Assembly (NCBI RefSeq): GCF_001311375.1
Contig: NZ_BBAS01000013.1
Span: 1 to 41,986 of the forward strand
Direction: 5' to 3'
Source: Limosilactobacillus equigenerosi DSM 18793 = JCM 14505
GTDB taxonomy: Bacteria; Bacillota; Bacilli; Lactobacillales; Lactobacillaceae
DNA length: 41,986 bases
Below, in pieces: positions 26,911 through 36,117 of this stretch. Made by a program: the position numbers and the translations under genes. Numbering within the stretch: position 1 is the first letter of the stretch; each line of letters begins with the position of its first letter. The notes beneath the pieces are model-generated. The model worked only from the letters and a program-made list of their open reading frames with translations, was not told where the DNA came from and ran no database searches.

Positions 26911-27741
26911 ATGCCAGAATTACCAGAAGTTGAAACGGTCCGGCAAGGATTAATGAAAATCGCGGCCGGCCGGCAAATTAATGATATTGAAGTACGCTAT
27001 GCCACGACGATTACGAATGACGTCGATGAATTTAAACAAGCGCTGATTGGTCAAACGATTACCACGATTGACCGGCGCGGGAAATATTTATTATTCCGCT
27101 TCACGAATGCCTTAACGATGATTTCCCATTTGCGGATGGAAGGAAGTTATTATAATCAACCAGTTGATCAAGCGGTTGATAAGCATACCCATGTAATTTT
27201 TAAATTTACAGATCAAACGGAACTTTGTTATCGGGATACCCGGAAGTTTGGGCGGATGACGTTAGTTAAGACCGGCACGGAAATGAGCGTGGGTGGCTTG
27301 GCAACAATCGGTCCCGAACCAACGGAAACGGATTTTAAGCTTGATTACTGGGTGGATGAATTAAAGCGCAGTCGGAGTAAAATTAAACCATTTTTATTAG
27401 CCCAAAATCACGTGGCGGGACTGGGAAACATTTATTGTGATGAAGTCTTATGGATGACCAAAATTCACCCAGAAACGCCAGCTAATCGCTTAACGGCCAC
27501 CCAAGCGGCGGCATTGCGCGATAACATTATTGCTGAAATCGCCCGGGCTACGAAACATCATGGGACCACGGTCCATACGTTTAAAAATGCGTTTGGGGCC
27601 GCTGGAGAATTTCAAAATGAACTGCAAGCGTATGGGCATGCTGGTGAACCATGTCCACGCTGTGGGACCGAAATGGTAAAAATTAAAGTGGCCCAACGGG
27701 GGACGACGTTCTGTCCTCATTGTCAAACGCTGGAGGACTAA
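26911..27741 (+). CDS. mutM: Formamidopyrimidine-DNA glycosylase (Fpg/MutM)
   Basis: Bifunctional glycosylase/AP lyase that removes 8-oxoguanine and ring-opened purines. It begins with the catalytic N-terminal MPELPEVETV (Pro2 nucleophile, Glu3) once Met is removed. A conserved Lys in DRRGKYLLFRF follows, then the H2TH region (NHVAGLGNIYCDEVLW). The C-terminal zinc finger is CPRCGTEM to FCPHCQ. It is 276 residues long, with no defects. It starts 2 nt after the polA stop and is followed by coaE after 2 nt, a tightly packed repair operon. Confidence 0.97.
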   Translation: MPELPEVETVRQGLMKIAAGRQINDIEVRYATTITNDVDEFKQALIGQTITTIDRRGKYLLFRFTNALTMISHLRMEGSYYNQPVDQAVDKHTHVIFKFTDQTELCYRDTRKFGRMTLVKTGTEMSVGGLATIGPEPTETDFKLDYWVDELKRSRSKIKPFLLAQNHVAGLGNIYCDEVLWMTKIHPETPANRLTATQAAALRDNIIAEIARATKHHGTTVHTFKNAFGAAGEFQNELQAYGHAGEPCPRCGTEMVKIKVAQRGTTFCPHCQTLED

Positions 27742-27743
27742 CG

Positions 27744-28350
27744 ATGACCTTAGTGATTGGTCTAACGGGGGGCATTGCGACCGGCAAGTCAACGGTTGCT
27801 AAATTACTCCACCAAGCGGGGTGGCCAGTGATTGATGCCGATCAAGTTGCTCGTGAAGTAGTGGAACCAGGAACTGTGGGGTTGGCTAAATTACAACAGG
27901 CCTTTGGGACCCAAATTATCACCGCGGGTGGAACATTAGATCGGGCTAAGTTGAGCCAAATTATCTTTCAAGCTGCCGAACAACGGCAACGGCTTAATAC
28001 CATCTTACATCCGTTGATTGAACAAGCTGTTGACCAACAATTATCTCAATTCCAGCGCCTGCAAACGCCAGTGGTCGTCTTAGATGTGCCCCTGCTGTAC
28101 GAAAGTGGCTGGGACAAAAAAATGTGATCAAGTTTGGGTCGTAGCGACGGATGAAACAACGCAATTACAGCGGTTAATGGCGCGAAATCATTTGCAACGC
28201 GAGGAAGCGCAAGCGCGAATTAACGCGCAGTTACCATTAAGTCAGAAGTGCCAAGCAGCCACGGTGGTGATTAATAACCAAGGAGATCAAGTAGCGTTGC
28301 AAAAGCAGGTGACGGAGCTAATGAGGCAGGTTACTGAGGCGATGGCATGA
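27744..28350 (+). pseudogene. coaE: Dephospho-CoA kinase, reading frame broken once
   Basis: Last step of coenzyme A synthesis: phosphorylates dephospho-CoA at the ribose 3' position; essential and cytoplasmic. The P-loop GLTGGIATGKSTVAK lies at residues 6-20, DADQVAREVVEPG follows, and VVLDVPLLYESGWD carries the conserved LLxE-type motif. The frame is lost at A7 (28116-28122). With six A it reads WDKKCDQVWVVAT and goes on to LMARNHLQREEAQARI, giving about 201 residues. ATG 27744 follows TGGAGGA that overlaps the mutM end. An essential single-copy function, so a sequencing error is the likely cause. Confidence 0.95.
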
Positions 28351-28356
28351 GTATGT

Positions 28357-28362
28357 TATAAT
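28357..28362 (+). promoter_or_regulatory. -10 element before nrdR
   Basis: TATAAT preceded by GTATGT, about 35 nt before the nrdR start. The -35 region is not close to consensus. It allows nrdR-dnaB-dnaI to be expressed independently of the upstream repair genes. Confidence 0.5.
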
Positions 28363-28396
28363 ATATGTATAAGTTTATGCGAGGGAGGAACGGAGT

Positions 28397-28850
28397 TTGA
28401 TCTGTCCACAATGTCAAAAAGAGGGTTCGCGGGTGGTTGATAGTCGCCCAACGGATGATCGGTTAAGTATTCGACGCCGGCGAGAATGTCCATTTTGCGG
28501 TTTCCGGTTCACGACGTTTGAACGTTATGAAGAAACCCCGTTATTAGTAGTGAAGAAAAATGGTAGTCGCGAATCATTTGACCGCCAAAAATTATTAAAT
28601 GGCTTGGTTCGCTCGGTTGAAAAGCGACCAGTTGGGATGCAAGAGTTGACGGAAATTGTTACTCGGGTTGAAAGTAAGGTCCGGCGGCTTGGTGAAACTG
28701 AAGTTACGACCCAGGCAATTGGTGAGTTTGTGATGGATGAATTAAAGCAAGTTGATAAAATTGCTTATATCCGCTTTGCAAGTGTTTACCGGGAATTTGC
28801 GGATGTCGAAGCCTTTCAAAAGGCAATTGATTCAATGGAGAAAAAAATAA
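28397..28850 (+). pseudogene. nrdR: NrdR repressor, frame fused to dnaB by an extra A
   Basis: ATP/dATP-sensing repressor of ribonucleotide reductase genes. The N-terminal zinc ribbon begins CPQCQKEG and ends CPFCGFRFTTFER. The ATP-cone domain follows (VVKKNGSRESFDRQKLLNG). The start is a TTG behind GGGAGG at 28397. With A7 at 28841-28847 the protein has no stop here and continues into dnaB. With six A the end is SMEKK-stop, giving about 150 residues, the normal NrdR length, and the dnaB ATG overlaps the stop as TAATG. The fusion is therefore very likely an artefact. Confidence 0.93.
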
Positions 28851-30255
28851 TGAGCACCACGATGACGTTACAACCGAAAACTGGTTTTGTCGTGTCGGTT
28901 AATCCGACCTTTGCCAAGTTTGACCGCGCCACGTTAATTAATTATTATCAACCATTGATGAGCCCTGCAGCCGTGGGGCTCTTTTATGCATTAGAACAAC
29001 AATCCGTTGCGCAACCAACGATTTCTAATCGACAACCGCACTTGACGTTAATGACCCAATTAAATTTAGGGCTTCCGGATTTATTAACGGCCCGGCGCGA
29101 ATTAGAAGCAGTTGGCTTGTTGCGGACTTTTGAGCAGGTTGACGCAATGGGGACGGTGTTAATCTATGAATTACAACCAACGATGACGCCAACCGAATTT
29201 TTAGCGGATGATTTGTTAAGCGTTTTGTTACTGCAAATGGTTGGGGAAGCGCGCTTCAAAGTTCTTAGTCAAATGGCACATCAACGGTATTTAGTGCCGA
29301 GTCAGGCCATTGAAGTGACCGCTAGTTTTTAGATGTTTATCATTTAGGGCAGGCAGCCTTTACAAGCGTGGACCCAGTGGTTAAAGCGGCCCGTGAAGCT
29401 AATCCACTCCCCCAACAACAAGTTGAAAAGCAATTACCAACTTTAGATTGGCAATTATTAGGGCAACAAGTGGCTACTCAGGGATTATCGAACCAAGTAG
29501 TGAGTGAGTACCGGGAACTCCTGGCGACCGAAGCGGCGGTGTATGGGTTGGATGAACTGACACTGGGGGAATTGATGATTAAAGCGACCGATGTGGTCGA
29601 ACAAACCTTTGATCCCACGCGGTTTAAAGTGTTAGTCCGGCAACATATTGCTAACCGTGAAGTGGCAAGTAAGTCGGCCAATCGTGATGAAGCTCCGCTG
29701 ACGACGACGCCTGAAATCGAAGCAGGCAACTGGAGTGATAATGAACGGCGCCTCTTACAACAAGTCGCCACGGTCAAACCATATGATTACTTACGAGCCG
29801 TTAAGCAAGCAACGAATAGTGGCTACGTTAGCAATCAAGAACGGCAAACTTTAGAGCGGTTAGTCCAAGCGAGTGGGTTGAGTTTGGCCGCGGTTAATAT
29901 TTTAATCAATTACATCTTGGTCGAACGAGGCAATGCAACATTAAGTGCTAATTTTGCGGATGCCATTGCCAATAGTTGGCGTCGGGCCGGGGTGCAGACC
30001 CCAGGCGAAGCATTAATTGCTTTACGTGAATATCAACAACGCCAACACCGCCCATCACGCCGGACGCCGCGCCGGGTTAAAGAAAAATTGCCGGCCTGGG
30101 CCAAAGATAAGCAATATCAAGCCCCGGCTGCCCCAACGCCAAGTACGCAACCAGTAGTTGATGCTAGTGAACGGGATGCTTTACTAGCCCAATTGCGCGA
30201 GAAACAAGCTGATTTTCAACACCAAACTGATTCACAGGAAGGAGCAGATTCATGA
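28850..30255 (+). pseudogene. dnaB: Replication initiation and membrane attachment protein DnaB, frame broken once
   Basis: Firmicute primosomal DnaB (not the helicase), which with DnaD and DnaI loads the replicative helicase at origins. About 468 residues starting at ATG 28850, overlapping the nrdR stop. The N-terminal part has VNPTFAKFDRATLINYYQPL, a winged-helix domain typical of the family. The C-terminal DnaB/DnaD-like region includes KPYDYLRAVKQATNSGYVS, followed by a basic RRTPRRVKEKLP segment. A T5 run (29326-29330) should be T6; with it the sequence reads TASFLDVYHLGQAAF across the joint. dnaI starts 3 nt before its stop (ATGA overlap), indicating translational coupling. Confidence 0.9.
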
Positions 30256-31184
30256 CCCCAATACAACAATCCTTGATGAACCAAGTTCAAGCGCGGCATC
30301 AATCCCCTCAATTCCAAGCTACCGTCCAAAAAGTCTTTCAAGATGCGGGAGTGCAAGCATTTTTAAGTGCGCATGAAGGTGAATTAACGCCGGAGCGGAT
30401 TCAACGTGATTATTCCAAATTGTTTGAATATTATCATGAAAAAGATTTACAAGCGCGGGGACAAAGTACCTTAGCACCTGGCTATGAACCACGGTTAGTT
30501 TTGAATGCGGGCCAAATTGATGTTACGTATACCCCAAGTGCAGAATTAATTGCGCAACAAAAAGCAACTGAAATTGCCAATCGCGTGGAACGGATTGAAA
30601 TGCCGAAAGTAATTGAACAAGCTTCGATTGATCAATTTTATACGAGTGGCAAATTTGCAACGCCATCACGGCAAGCAGCCCAGTTGGCGGCACTACAATA
30701 CTTGGCCCAACATAATCCGACCCAAAATGAGCCCGGTTTATACCTATATGGTAATTTTGGGGTGGGGAAGACATATTTGCTCGGTGCGATTGCGAATGAA
30801 TTAGCTGCACAAGGAATCTCCACGGTAATGCTACATTATCCATCTTTCTTAGTTAAAATGCGGGAATCAATTCAAGATGGGACGTTAGCAGCTAAACGGC
30901 AACATGTTAGTGAGGCCCCAGTCTTAATGATTGATGATATTGGTGCGGAAACAGTCACTGCTTGGGGCCGGGATGAAATTCTTGGCGTCATTTTGGAATA
31001 TCGATTACACAATAATTTACCAACGTTTTTCAGTTCAAATTTAGATTGGGAAGCTTTAGAACAACATTTGGCTGAAGATAATAAAGGGGTCGTTGAACCG
31101 ATGAAGGCGAAGCGGCTGATGCAACGGATTACAACTTTATCTAAGTTGGTGACGTTGGAAGGTCAAAATTTACGGCATAAATAA
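30252..31184 (+). CDS. dnaI: Primosomal protein DnaI (helicase loader)
   Basis: AAA+ ATPase that loads the replicative helicase with DnaB and DnaD. It has 310 residues. An N-terminal domain of about 130 residues is followed by the AAA+ core with Walker A LYGNFGVGKTYLLG (about residues 160-173), Walker B VLMIDDIGAE and an Arg-containing sensor region. There is no frame break. The ATG overlaps the dnaB stop; the unit ends at the terminator 31250-31280. thrS is often the next gene in related bacteria; here it is replaced by the MBOAT/DHHW pair. Confidence 0.96.
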   Translation: MTPIQQSLMNQVQARHQSPQFQATVQKVFQDAGVQAFLSAHEGELTPERIQRDYSKLFEYYHEKDLQARGQSTLAPGYEPRLVLNAGQIDVTYTPSAELIAQQKATEIANRVERIEMPKVIEQASIDQFYTSGKFATPSRQAAQLAALQYLAQHNPTQNEPGLYLYGNFGVGKTYLLGAIANELAAQGISTVMLHYPSFLVKMRESIQDGTLAAKRQHVSEAPVLMIDDIGAETVTAWGRDEILGVILEYRLHNNLPTFFSSNLDWEALEQHLAEDNKGVVEPMKAKRLMQRITTLSKLVTLEGQNLRHK

Positions 31185-31249
31185 CATTCAACTATTTAAA
31201 GAGTGCTTTAATTTGCGAGGGCAGATTAGAGCAAATTAGTTTAAATTCG

Positions 31250-31280
31250 AAAATGCTCAGGATTTTCCTGGGCGTTTTTT
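31250..31280 (+). terminator. Intrinsic terminator after dnaI
   Basis: GCTCAGGA and TCCTGGGC (one wobble) form a short stem followed by GTTTTTT. A new promoter with TATAAT (31346-31351) lies before the next gene. Confidence 0.78.
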
Positions 31281-31365
31281 GTTTAATCTTGAATTAGTGA
31301 TTGTTTACCACTTGAAAAGTCGGTAAAATATATATTTGTTATGATTATAATTTGAAGGAGTTAGC

Positions 31366-32803
31366 ATGGTATTTTCAAGTTTGTTATTTATGTACGCCTT
31401 CTTGCCATTGACGATGATTTGTTATTGGTTAATGCCAAGTCTACGGGCGAAGAATATTGTATTATTACTCGCATCGTTAATTTTTTATGCATGGGGTGGA
31501 CCACGTTATTTAATTTTATTATTATTAATGACGTTAATTAGCTGGTTAGGAGCACGGATTATCGGTGCGGTAGAATCGCATCCTAAATTGCGGACGTTGA
31601 CACTGTGGGTGACGACGTTGTTGCAATTAGGACTGCTCGGTTACTTTAAATATGCAGGCTTTTTGACCACAATCAGTCATCAGTTAACTGGTTGGCCGCA
31701 CCAAATTTTATCAGTGGCCTTACCAATTGGAATTTCGTTTTACACCTTTCAGTTGATTACGTATACGGTGGATGTTTATCGTCATGACGCGCCAGCCCAA
31801 CATAGCTATTGGATGGTGCTGTTATATGCGGCCTTGTTTTTCCAATGTATTGCGGGACCGATTGTTCGTTATCAAGATGTCGCCAACGAAATTATGCATC
31901 GGCCAACTCGCTGGAATGAAATCAGTCGTGGAATTAGTCGGTTTGCAGTCGGGCTGTTTAAAAAAAGCTGTCTTAGCTAATTCGGTGGCTTCGTTAGCGG
32001 ATCAATTATTACCGATGAAAGCGAGTGCTTTACAACATTTGCCGGCCAGTGCGTTAGCGTTAGGGTTGTTAATGTATATGGTCCAAATCTATTTAGATTT
32101 TTCTGCTTATTCAGATATGGCGATTGGAATGGGCTGGATGGTTGGGTTCCACTTCAAGGAAAACTTTAATTATCCATATATTTCCCAATCAATTACCGAA
32201 TTTTGGCGCCGGTGGCATATTTCCTTAAGTTCCTTCTTCCGCGACTATGTTTATATTCCGCTAGGCGGGAATCGGAAAGGGGCACTACGCCAAATCTTTA
32301 ACATGTTTGTAGTTTGGGCGGCAACTGGTTTTTGGCATGGTGCGCATTGGAACTACATTTTATGGGGACTCTACTTTTTCGTCTTTCTCGTACTTGAAAA
32401 ATGGGTCTTGAAAGGGTTCTTTAATCACTTCCCACGGATTTTTAAACATCTCTACTTGTTAGTGGTTGTTTACTTTGGCTGGTTATTATTCCGCTTTACG
32501 GATTTTTATACGCTGGCGGTGGCTGCCAAGGGGTTATTTACTTTAAATGGTAATGCATGGACTGATGTGCATACCCAAATGGTGTTGATGAATAATCTCT
32601 ATATCATGCTTGTTGCTATCTTAGCTTGCTTGCCATGGTGGAAAAATGGTTATCGGGCATGGATGAATTGGGCGAATCGAGTGCCAGTGGTGGCAACGGT
32701 AGCTAATCTAATTGATGTGATTGCGCCGATTGTTTTAGTTGCGATTGCTACGTTGATGTTGGTCGGGAACAGTTATAATCCGTTCTTGTACTTCCAATTC
32801 TAA
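31366..32803 (+). pseudogene. MBOAT O-acyltransferase (AlgI/DltB-like), frame broken once
   Basis: Membrane-bound O-acyltransferase of about 478 residues with ten or more hydrophobic segments. It begins MVFSSLLFMYAFLPLT and has FYTFQLITYTVDVYR. ITEFWRRWHISLSSFFRDYVYIPLGG (longest piece quoted: FWRRWHISLSSFFRDYVY) is the AlgI signature, and ATGFWHGAHWNYI holds the catalytic His. Such enzymes export acetyl or other acyl groups to surface polymers. The frame is lost at A7 (31970-31976); with six A it reads GLFKKAVLANSVASL. The 5' part also has an in-frame T6 (31480s). It is followed after about 18 nt by a DHHW-family partner, so an exopolymer or teichoic-acid/peptidoglycan acetylation role is likely. 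The polymer is unknown. Confidence 0.88.
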
Positions 32804-32821
32804 AGTAAGGAGGATCATCGA

Positions 32822-34077
32822 ATGTCAAATCATCACGGCTTTGCGAAACTTAAAACGATCTTATTTAGTACGCTTTTCATCGCCATGGCCATCATTGCCT
32901 TAATTATGCCTTGGCGACCAACTAAGTCAGCGATTGAAAAACGGACCTTAGCTAAGTTCCCAACGTTGACAGTGACGAATTTAATTAATGGTAAAAATTT
33001 AGATCAGATTACGACCTGGTATGCCGATACATTTCCGGGGCGTGAAGAATTAATGAGTTTAAACGCGACGTTAAAGCAAGCGTATGGCTTACATCAAACG
33101 CAAGTAGTGGGGCAAGTTAATCAAACGGCTGCTCCGCAACATGCAGCCAAGATTAATCGGGCGGCGAAATTGCATGGGGTCGATGAAAAGATGAACAACT
33201 TGTTTATTACTGGTGACCGGGCCTACTCAATGTATGGGTTTGTCCCGGGGGTCTTAACAGATTATGCCCATGCAATTACCGATTTTGCTAAGCAAGTAGG
33301 TCCTGAGGTGCATGTTTATGACGTTATTGTACCGACAAGTAGTGGGATTTACTTAGATGCTGCAACCACAAAAGAATTAGGCGGGAGTGATCAACAACAA
33401 GCGATTAACTTTGCCTACCGGAAAATGGGTAAACAAGTGGCGACGGTGAATGCGTTTAAAGCCATTGACAATCACTCCAAAGAAGATCTTTACTTCCGAA
33501 CGGATCACCACTGGACGGCGAAGGGAGCTTACTATGCTTACCAAGCTTTAATGGCGAAAATGAAGCAACCAGTAAGCCCATTGAGTGATTATCGCGTGCG
33601 TAAATTCCCGGGCTTTTTAGGGACTTCATATGCGTATAGTAATCAATCACCAGCGCTGAAAAAAAACATCCGGATACGGTCGTGGCTTATCAACCGAAGG
33701 CAACGAATGAGTTAACGTATCGCGACCGTGATGGTCAAACGCAATCAGCGAAGATTATTGCTGATGCTACTCAATACGATGAAGCCAATAAATATATGAC
33801 GTTTATTGCCGGGGACCAGCCATTTGAGGAAATTAACAATCCCAAATTACACGATGGATCGTCAATCGTGGTTGTGAAGGAGTCCTTTGGTAATGCGTTT
33901 ACGCCATTCTTAGTGAACAATTTTGAACACGTTTACGTCGTTGATTACCGGTATTATGACGGTAAGTTAGCGGATTTAGTTCGAGAAAAGCATATTCAAA
34001 ATGTGGTGTTCTTAAACAACATTTCGGCAGCTTCAACTGATACGTTAGTTGGTTCGTTAATTGATTTACTGAAATAA
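32822..34077 (+). pseudogene. DHHW-family surface protein (AlgX/AlgJ-like SGNH fold), frame broken once
   Basis: A membrane-anchored extracytoplasmic protein of about 417 residues. The N-terminus has one transmembrane signal anchor (LFIAMAIIALIMP). DTFPGREELMSLN and the diagnostic FRTDHHWTAKGAYYAYQAL (DHHW) lie near residues 225-240. VVVKESFGNAFTPFLV holds a Ser that in SGNH relatives is part of the active site. It probably transfers or accepts the acyl group delivered by the adjacent MBOAT protein. An A8 run at 33659-33666 breaks the frame; six (or nine) A restore ALKKHPDTVVAYQP. AAGGAGGA precedes the ATG. Confidence 0.85.
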
Positions 34078-34097
34078 ATTTAATTTAATAAATTACC

Positions 34098-34126
34098 TTG
34101 ACGAAGACTGGAAAGTCCAGTATAGT
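34098..34126 (+). promoter_or_regulatory. infC operon promoter
   Basis: TTGACG (34098-34103), a 17-nt spacer and TATAGT (34121-34126). Transcription would begin near 34133 at the head of the structured leader. Confidence 0.85.
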
Positions 34127-34132
34127 ATTACA

Positions 34133-34300
34133 TGTTGATAAAAAGCAGAAGCACCCGCTTCTCGCCTCGGTCATCAGAGTGGCCTGGCAAATCAGCATTT
34201 ACTTCGTTAAGTTAATTAACGCTAATGAGTGAATGAATGATCGCGGGGTGTCTTTTGTTAGATACGTCGCTTTTTTGATACCAAAACGTCGTTGAAGAAT
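34133..34300 (+). promoter_or_regulatory. L20-type autoregulatory leader of infC-rpmI-rplT
   Basis: A leader of about 170 nt precedes infC. AGAAGC/GCTTCT (34147-34162) form a small hairpin. CACCCGC (34152-34158) can instead pair with GCGGGGTG (34243-34250), followed by TCTTTTG, as an attenuator. In Firmicutes, L20 binds such leaders and causes premature termination. The position and layout fit; I could not run a covariance search. Confidence 0.7.
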
Positions 34301-34308
34301 GGAGGTGG

Positions 34309-34848
34309 ATGGTTATCGCACAACAACAAATGATTGTTAATGACGGCATTCGGGCCCGTGAAGTTCGGTTGATTGATCAAAACGGGGAACAGCTTGGAGT
34401 TAAGACGAAGGCGGAAGCTTTACAATTAGCGCAAGCAGCTGACCTTGACTTAGTCTTGGTTGCACCGAAGGCTCGTCCGGCTGTTGCACGGATCATGGAT
34501 TATGGGAAGTACCGTTACGAATTGCAAAAGAAGGAACGGGAAGCTCGTAAGAACCAAAAGACAACGGCCGTAAAGGAAATTCGGTTAAGCCCAACGATTG
34601 ATACGAATGACTTTAACGTGAAGTTAGGGCGCGTTCGTAAGTTTATCGAAAAGGGTGATAAGGTTCGGATTTCATTACGGTTCCGTGGTCGGGCTATTAC
34701 GCACAAAGAGCTTGGTCGAGACATGATCGAACGGATGGCTGAAGAAACCAAGGACATCGCCACGGTCGAACAACGACCAAAGATGGAAGGGCGGAGCATG
34801 TTCTTAACACTCGCCCCACTTGCTGAAAAAAAGCAAAAAAATAAATAA
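34309..34848 (+). CDS. infC: Translation initiation factor IF-3
   Basis: Binds the 30S subunit, keeps it apart from 50S and checks start codons. About 177-179 residues, with an N-domain ([20 protein letters not shown], here quoted as [13 protein letters not shown]), the [19 protein letters not shown] linker and a C-domain with [16 protein letters not shown]. The start is not certain. The ATG at 34309 lies only 2 nt after GGAGGTG, too close. The in-frame ATC at 34315 is well spaced at 7-8 nt and would be one of the unusual non-AUG infC starts that IF-3 uses for self-control. First gene of the infC-rpmI-rplT operon. Confidence 0.95.
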   Translation: MVIAQQQMIVNDGIRAREVRLIDQNGEQLGVKTKAEALQLAQAADLDLVLVAPKARPAVARIMDYGKYRYELQKKEREARKNQKTTAVKEIRLSPTIDTNDFNVKLGRVRKFIEKGDKVRISLRFRGRAITHKELGRDMIERMAEETKDIATVEQRPKMEGRSMFLTLAPLAEKKQKNK

Positions 34849-34867
34849 AGAAGGTAGGATTATAGTT

Positions 34868-35065
34868 ATGCCAAAGATGAAGACAAAGAAATCTGCTGCT
34901 AAGCGTTTCAAGCGGACTGCAAATGGCGGTTTCAAGAGTGGTAACTCATTCACGAGCCACCGTTTCCACGGTAAGACGAAGAAGCAACGTCGTCAATTAC
35001 GTGGCCTTTCCATGATGGACAAGAGCAACGTTAGTCGTTTCAAGAAGATGCTTCCTGCTAAGTAA
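34868..35065 (+). CDS. rpmI: 50S ribosomal protein L35
   Basis: A 65-residue basic ribosomal protein. It begins MPKMKTKKSAAKRFKRTANG, the standard L35 N-terminus, and ends FKKMLPAK. I chose ATG 34868 behind GAAGGTAGG; an in-frame extension would overlap infC. Lies between infC and rplT, as expected. Confidence 0.98.
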   Translation: MPKMKTKKSAAKRFKRTANGGFKSGNSFTSHRFHGKTKKQRRQLRGLSMMDKSNVSRFKKMLPAK

Positions 35066-35116
35066 TTTAGTAGGTTTGTAGACAAAATAAATTAAATTAC
35101 ATAGGAGGACACCACA

Positions 35117-35470
35117 ATGCGAGTTAAAGGTGGTACTGTTACGCGCGCTCGTCGGAAGCGCATCATGAAGTTAGCTAAGGGTTACACTGGTTCAAAGCAC
35201 CGTTTATTTAAGACGGCTAAGGACCAAGTGATGAAGGGTGGCTTGTACGCATTCCGTGACCGGAAGGCTAACAAGCGCAACTTCCGTCAATTATGGATCA
35301 CGCGGATCAACGCCGGTGCACGGATGCACGGCATGAGCTACAGCCAATTAATGCACGGCTTGAAGTTAGCTAACATCGACCTTAACCGGAAGATGCTTGC
35401 TGACTTAGCTGTTAACGACATGGACGCCTTCAAGGCCCTTGTTGACCAAGCTAAGGCTGCTTTAAAGTAG
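35117..35470 (+). CDS. rplT: 50S ribosomal protein L20
   Basis: A 117-residue primary rRNA-binding protein needed early in 50S assembly, which also represses its own operon through the leader. It has the usual motifs [31 protein letters not shown] and [19 protein letters not shown] precedes ATG 35117. Last gene of the infC operon. Confidence 0.98.
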   Translation: MRVKGGTVTRARRKRIMKLAKGYTGSKHRLFKTAKDQVMKGGLYAFRDRKANKRNFRQLWITRINAGARMHGMSYSQLMHGLKLANIDLNRKMLADLAVNDMDAFKALVDQAKAALK

Positions 35471-35477
35471 GCTAATA

Positions 35478-35517
35478 AAAACGAAGTGACGAGTGATTCG
35501 TCGCTTCGTTTTTTTTA
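35478..35517 (+). terminator. Intrinsic terminator after rplT
   Basis: AACGAAGTGACGA pairs with TCGTCGCTTCGTT around a 5-nt loop and is followed by T8. Confidence 0.9.
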
Positions 35518-35530
35518 TTTTCATTATCAA

Positions 35531-35559
35531 TTGAACCAAATTACCACAATCGTTATAAT
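35531..35559 (+). promoter_or_regulatory. yqeG operon promoter
   Basis: TTGAAC (35531-35536), a 17-nt spacer and TATAAT (35554-35559). It drives the yqeG-yqeH-yhbY-nadD-yqeK-rsfS cluster. Confidence 0.85.
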
Positions 35560-35589
35560 AGTAAGGATTAAGACAAGAAGGAGTATTCA

Positions 35590-36117
35590 ATGTTAGAACG
35601 ATTTAAACCAACTTGGATGATTGAACGCTTTAGTGATATTGATCCAGGCCAACTTAAAGCTCACTGCATCAAGGCCGTCTTTAGTGACCTCGATAATACG
35701 CTAATTGCGTGGGATAATCCAGATGGTACCCCGGAATTACGGGATTGGATGGCGCAGTTAAAGCAGGCTGGAATCGAATTAATTGTCGTTTCGAATAACC
35801 ATGCCGCGCGGGTTAGCAAGGCAGTAGCGCCACTTGATTTACCATTTGAATCGCGGGCGTTAAAGCCATTGCCAATTGGCCTCAAGCGCACGTTAAAACG
35901 ATTTAAATATCAACCTGACCAAGTCGTGATGGTCGGGGATCAACTCATGACGGACGTCTTGGCCGCCAATGGCGCGGGGGTGCGTAGTATCTTGGTTAAA
36001 CCCTTATTGCCAAGTGATAAATGGGTAACGATGCCAAACCGGTGGATGGGTAACCAAGTGATGAAGCGCTTGGTTAGTGCTGATCCAACGATGAAGTGGC
36101 AAAAGGAGCTAAAATAA
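35590..36117 (+). CDS. yqeG: YqeG-family HAD phosphatase
   Basis: HAD-superfamily subfamily IIIA phosphatase of 175 residues. The nucleophile motif is FSDLDNTLIAWDN (about residues 34-46), motif II IELIVVSNN and the metal-binding VVMVGDQLMTDVLAANGAG. Its physiological substrate is unsettled; related proteins act on phosphatidylglycerophosphate or nucleotides. AAGGAG precedes the ATG. Its stop is directly followed by yqeH with no gap, implying translational coupling. Confidence 0.95.
   Translation: MLERFKPTWMIERFSDIDPGQLKAHCIKAVFSDLDNTLIAWDNPDGTPELRDWMAQLKQAGIELIVVSNNHAARVSKAVAPLDLPFESRALKPLPIGLKRTLKRFKYQPDQVVMVGDQLMTDVLAANGAGVRSILVKPLLPSDKWVTMPNRWMGNQVMKRLVSADPTMKWQKELK

Noticed and set aside
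28397-29332. A new NrdR-DnaB fusion protein
   Set aside because: One A too many at 28841-28847 explains it, and the separate products are of normal length.
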